The notes under the pieces: generated by a model | Databases searched by the model: none | What the model was told of the DNA's origin: nothing | Seen by the model: the letters and a program-made list of their open reading frames with translations, nothing else | Made by a program: the position numbers and the translations under genes | NCBI GenBank assembly: GCA_013397115.1 | Contig: VWZW01007132.1 | Location: 276,599 to 340,598, forward strand | Length of the DNA stretch: 64,000 nt | Source: Edolisoma coerulescens | Taxonomy: Eukaryota; Chordata; Aves; Passeriformes; Campephagidae | Direction of reading: 5' to 3' | Part shown: in pieces, positions 63,601 to 64,000 of the stretch | Layout of the letters: every line of letters begins with the position of its first letter | Position numbering within the stretch: the stretch's first letter is position 1

Positions 63601-64000
63601 TATTTTCTTCTTCTCCTCAATTATTGTTTCATTTTAAGATGCCCTTTTTTCTTTCTTTCTTTTCTGTGGTAGCTCTGGCAAACAAGGCTTGTGTATATTT
63701 GCAACAGACACCTAAATAGTCTTTTCTTTCTTCCCCCACATACTCTCCACAGTAAAGGAGGGGAAAAGAAGTCAATAGCTTTTACAGTCCATGCAAAACT
63801 GCTTCCATGGCATGGCACCACTGTATATGTTTGATCAACACTTAGGCTGATCAACAGAAACAAAACAACTTCAAATATTTTGTCATATGGACCTCACTTA
63901 CTGCCTTTTCTTCCACTCACCACCCTCCCTGCGAAAGCCGCAATCAGTATTGGGCTCTCCACTGAACCAGCCTCACCAAAACCCTTTCCTGCCCCCATCC

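Larger units (their letters stand above)
61587..64000. other. Intergenic DNA with purine-rich simple repeats
   Basis: Two simple-sequence tracts occur: GAGAGA-type at 62361-62397 and AAAG/GGAAAA-type at 63551-63600. The remaining sequence is unique, with no supported exon, RNA gene or mobile element. Confidence 0.5.

Overview
The window looks like a vertebrate, very probably bird, chromosome segment. The avian evidence is a CR1 LINE in antisense at about 57794-59445, a short CR1 3' tail at about 19108-19212, and a solo LTR at 41675-42202 that starts with the TGTTGTGGGTTGACCC edge I recall from bird endogenous retroviruses. Coding density is that of an intron plus a gene desert: I can support one protein-coding feature in 64 kb, with no bacterial-style gene array, operon or CRISPR.

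Layout. Positions 1-9350 are the end of a long intron on the + strand. A splice acceptor at 9349-9350 opens the terminal coding exon (9351-10702), which I identify from its protein sequence as the C-terminal tail of the zinc-finger protein ZNF407. A 3' UTR of about 1.2 kb follows and ends at a cluster of poly(A) signals at 11821-11875. From about 11.9 kb to the end I see no convincing exon. In other vertebrates the next genes on this side are ZADH2/PTGR3 and TSHZ1. No reading frame like either is present, so about 52 kb of intergenic DNA fits the spacing expected beside a developmental regulator.

The intergenic part holds simple repeats (GGAT/GATA, a 20-bp higher-order CTTT array, TG, GGA, CT/TA and AAAAG), the CR1 and LTR copies, and an 83-bp direct repeat about 817 bp apart. 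It also holds several AT-rich, repeat-free blocks dense in homeodomain, POU, SOX/FOX or CRE-like motifs. I flag these as candidate conserved non-coding elements (about 15.15-15.78, 24.69-25.01, 26.38-26.70, 32.18-32.70, 36.39-36.72, 40.07-40.56 and 60.12-60.52 kb). That call is inference from composition and motifs; conservation was not tested.

Nothing here amounts to a new multi-gene system. The most interesting items are the repeated beta-strand-like modules in the ZNF407 tail, a perfect 9-bp hairpin inside one candidate element, the unexplained direct repeat carrying poly(A) signals, and the LTR with a CRE-TATA promoter still readable on the - strand.
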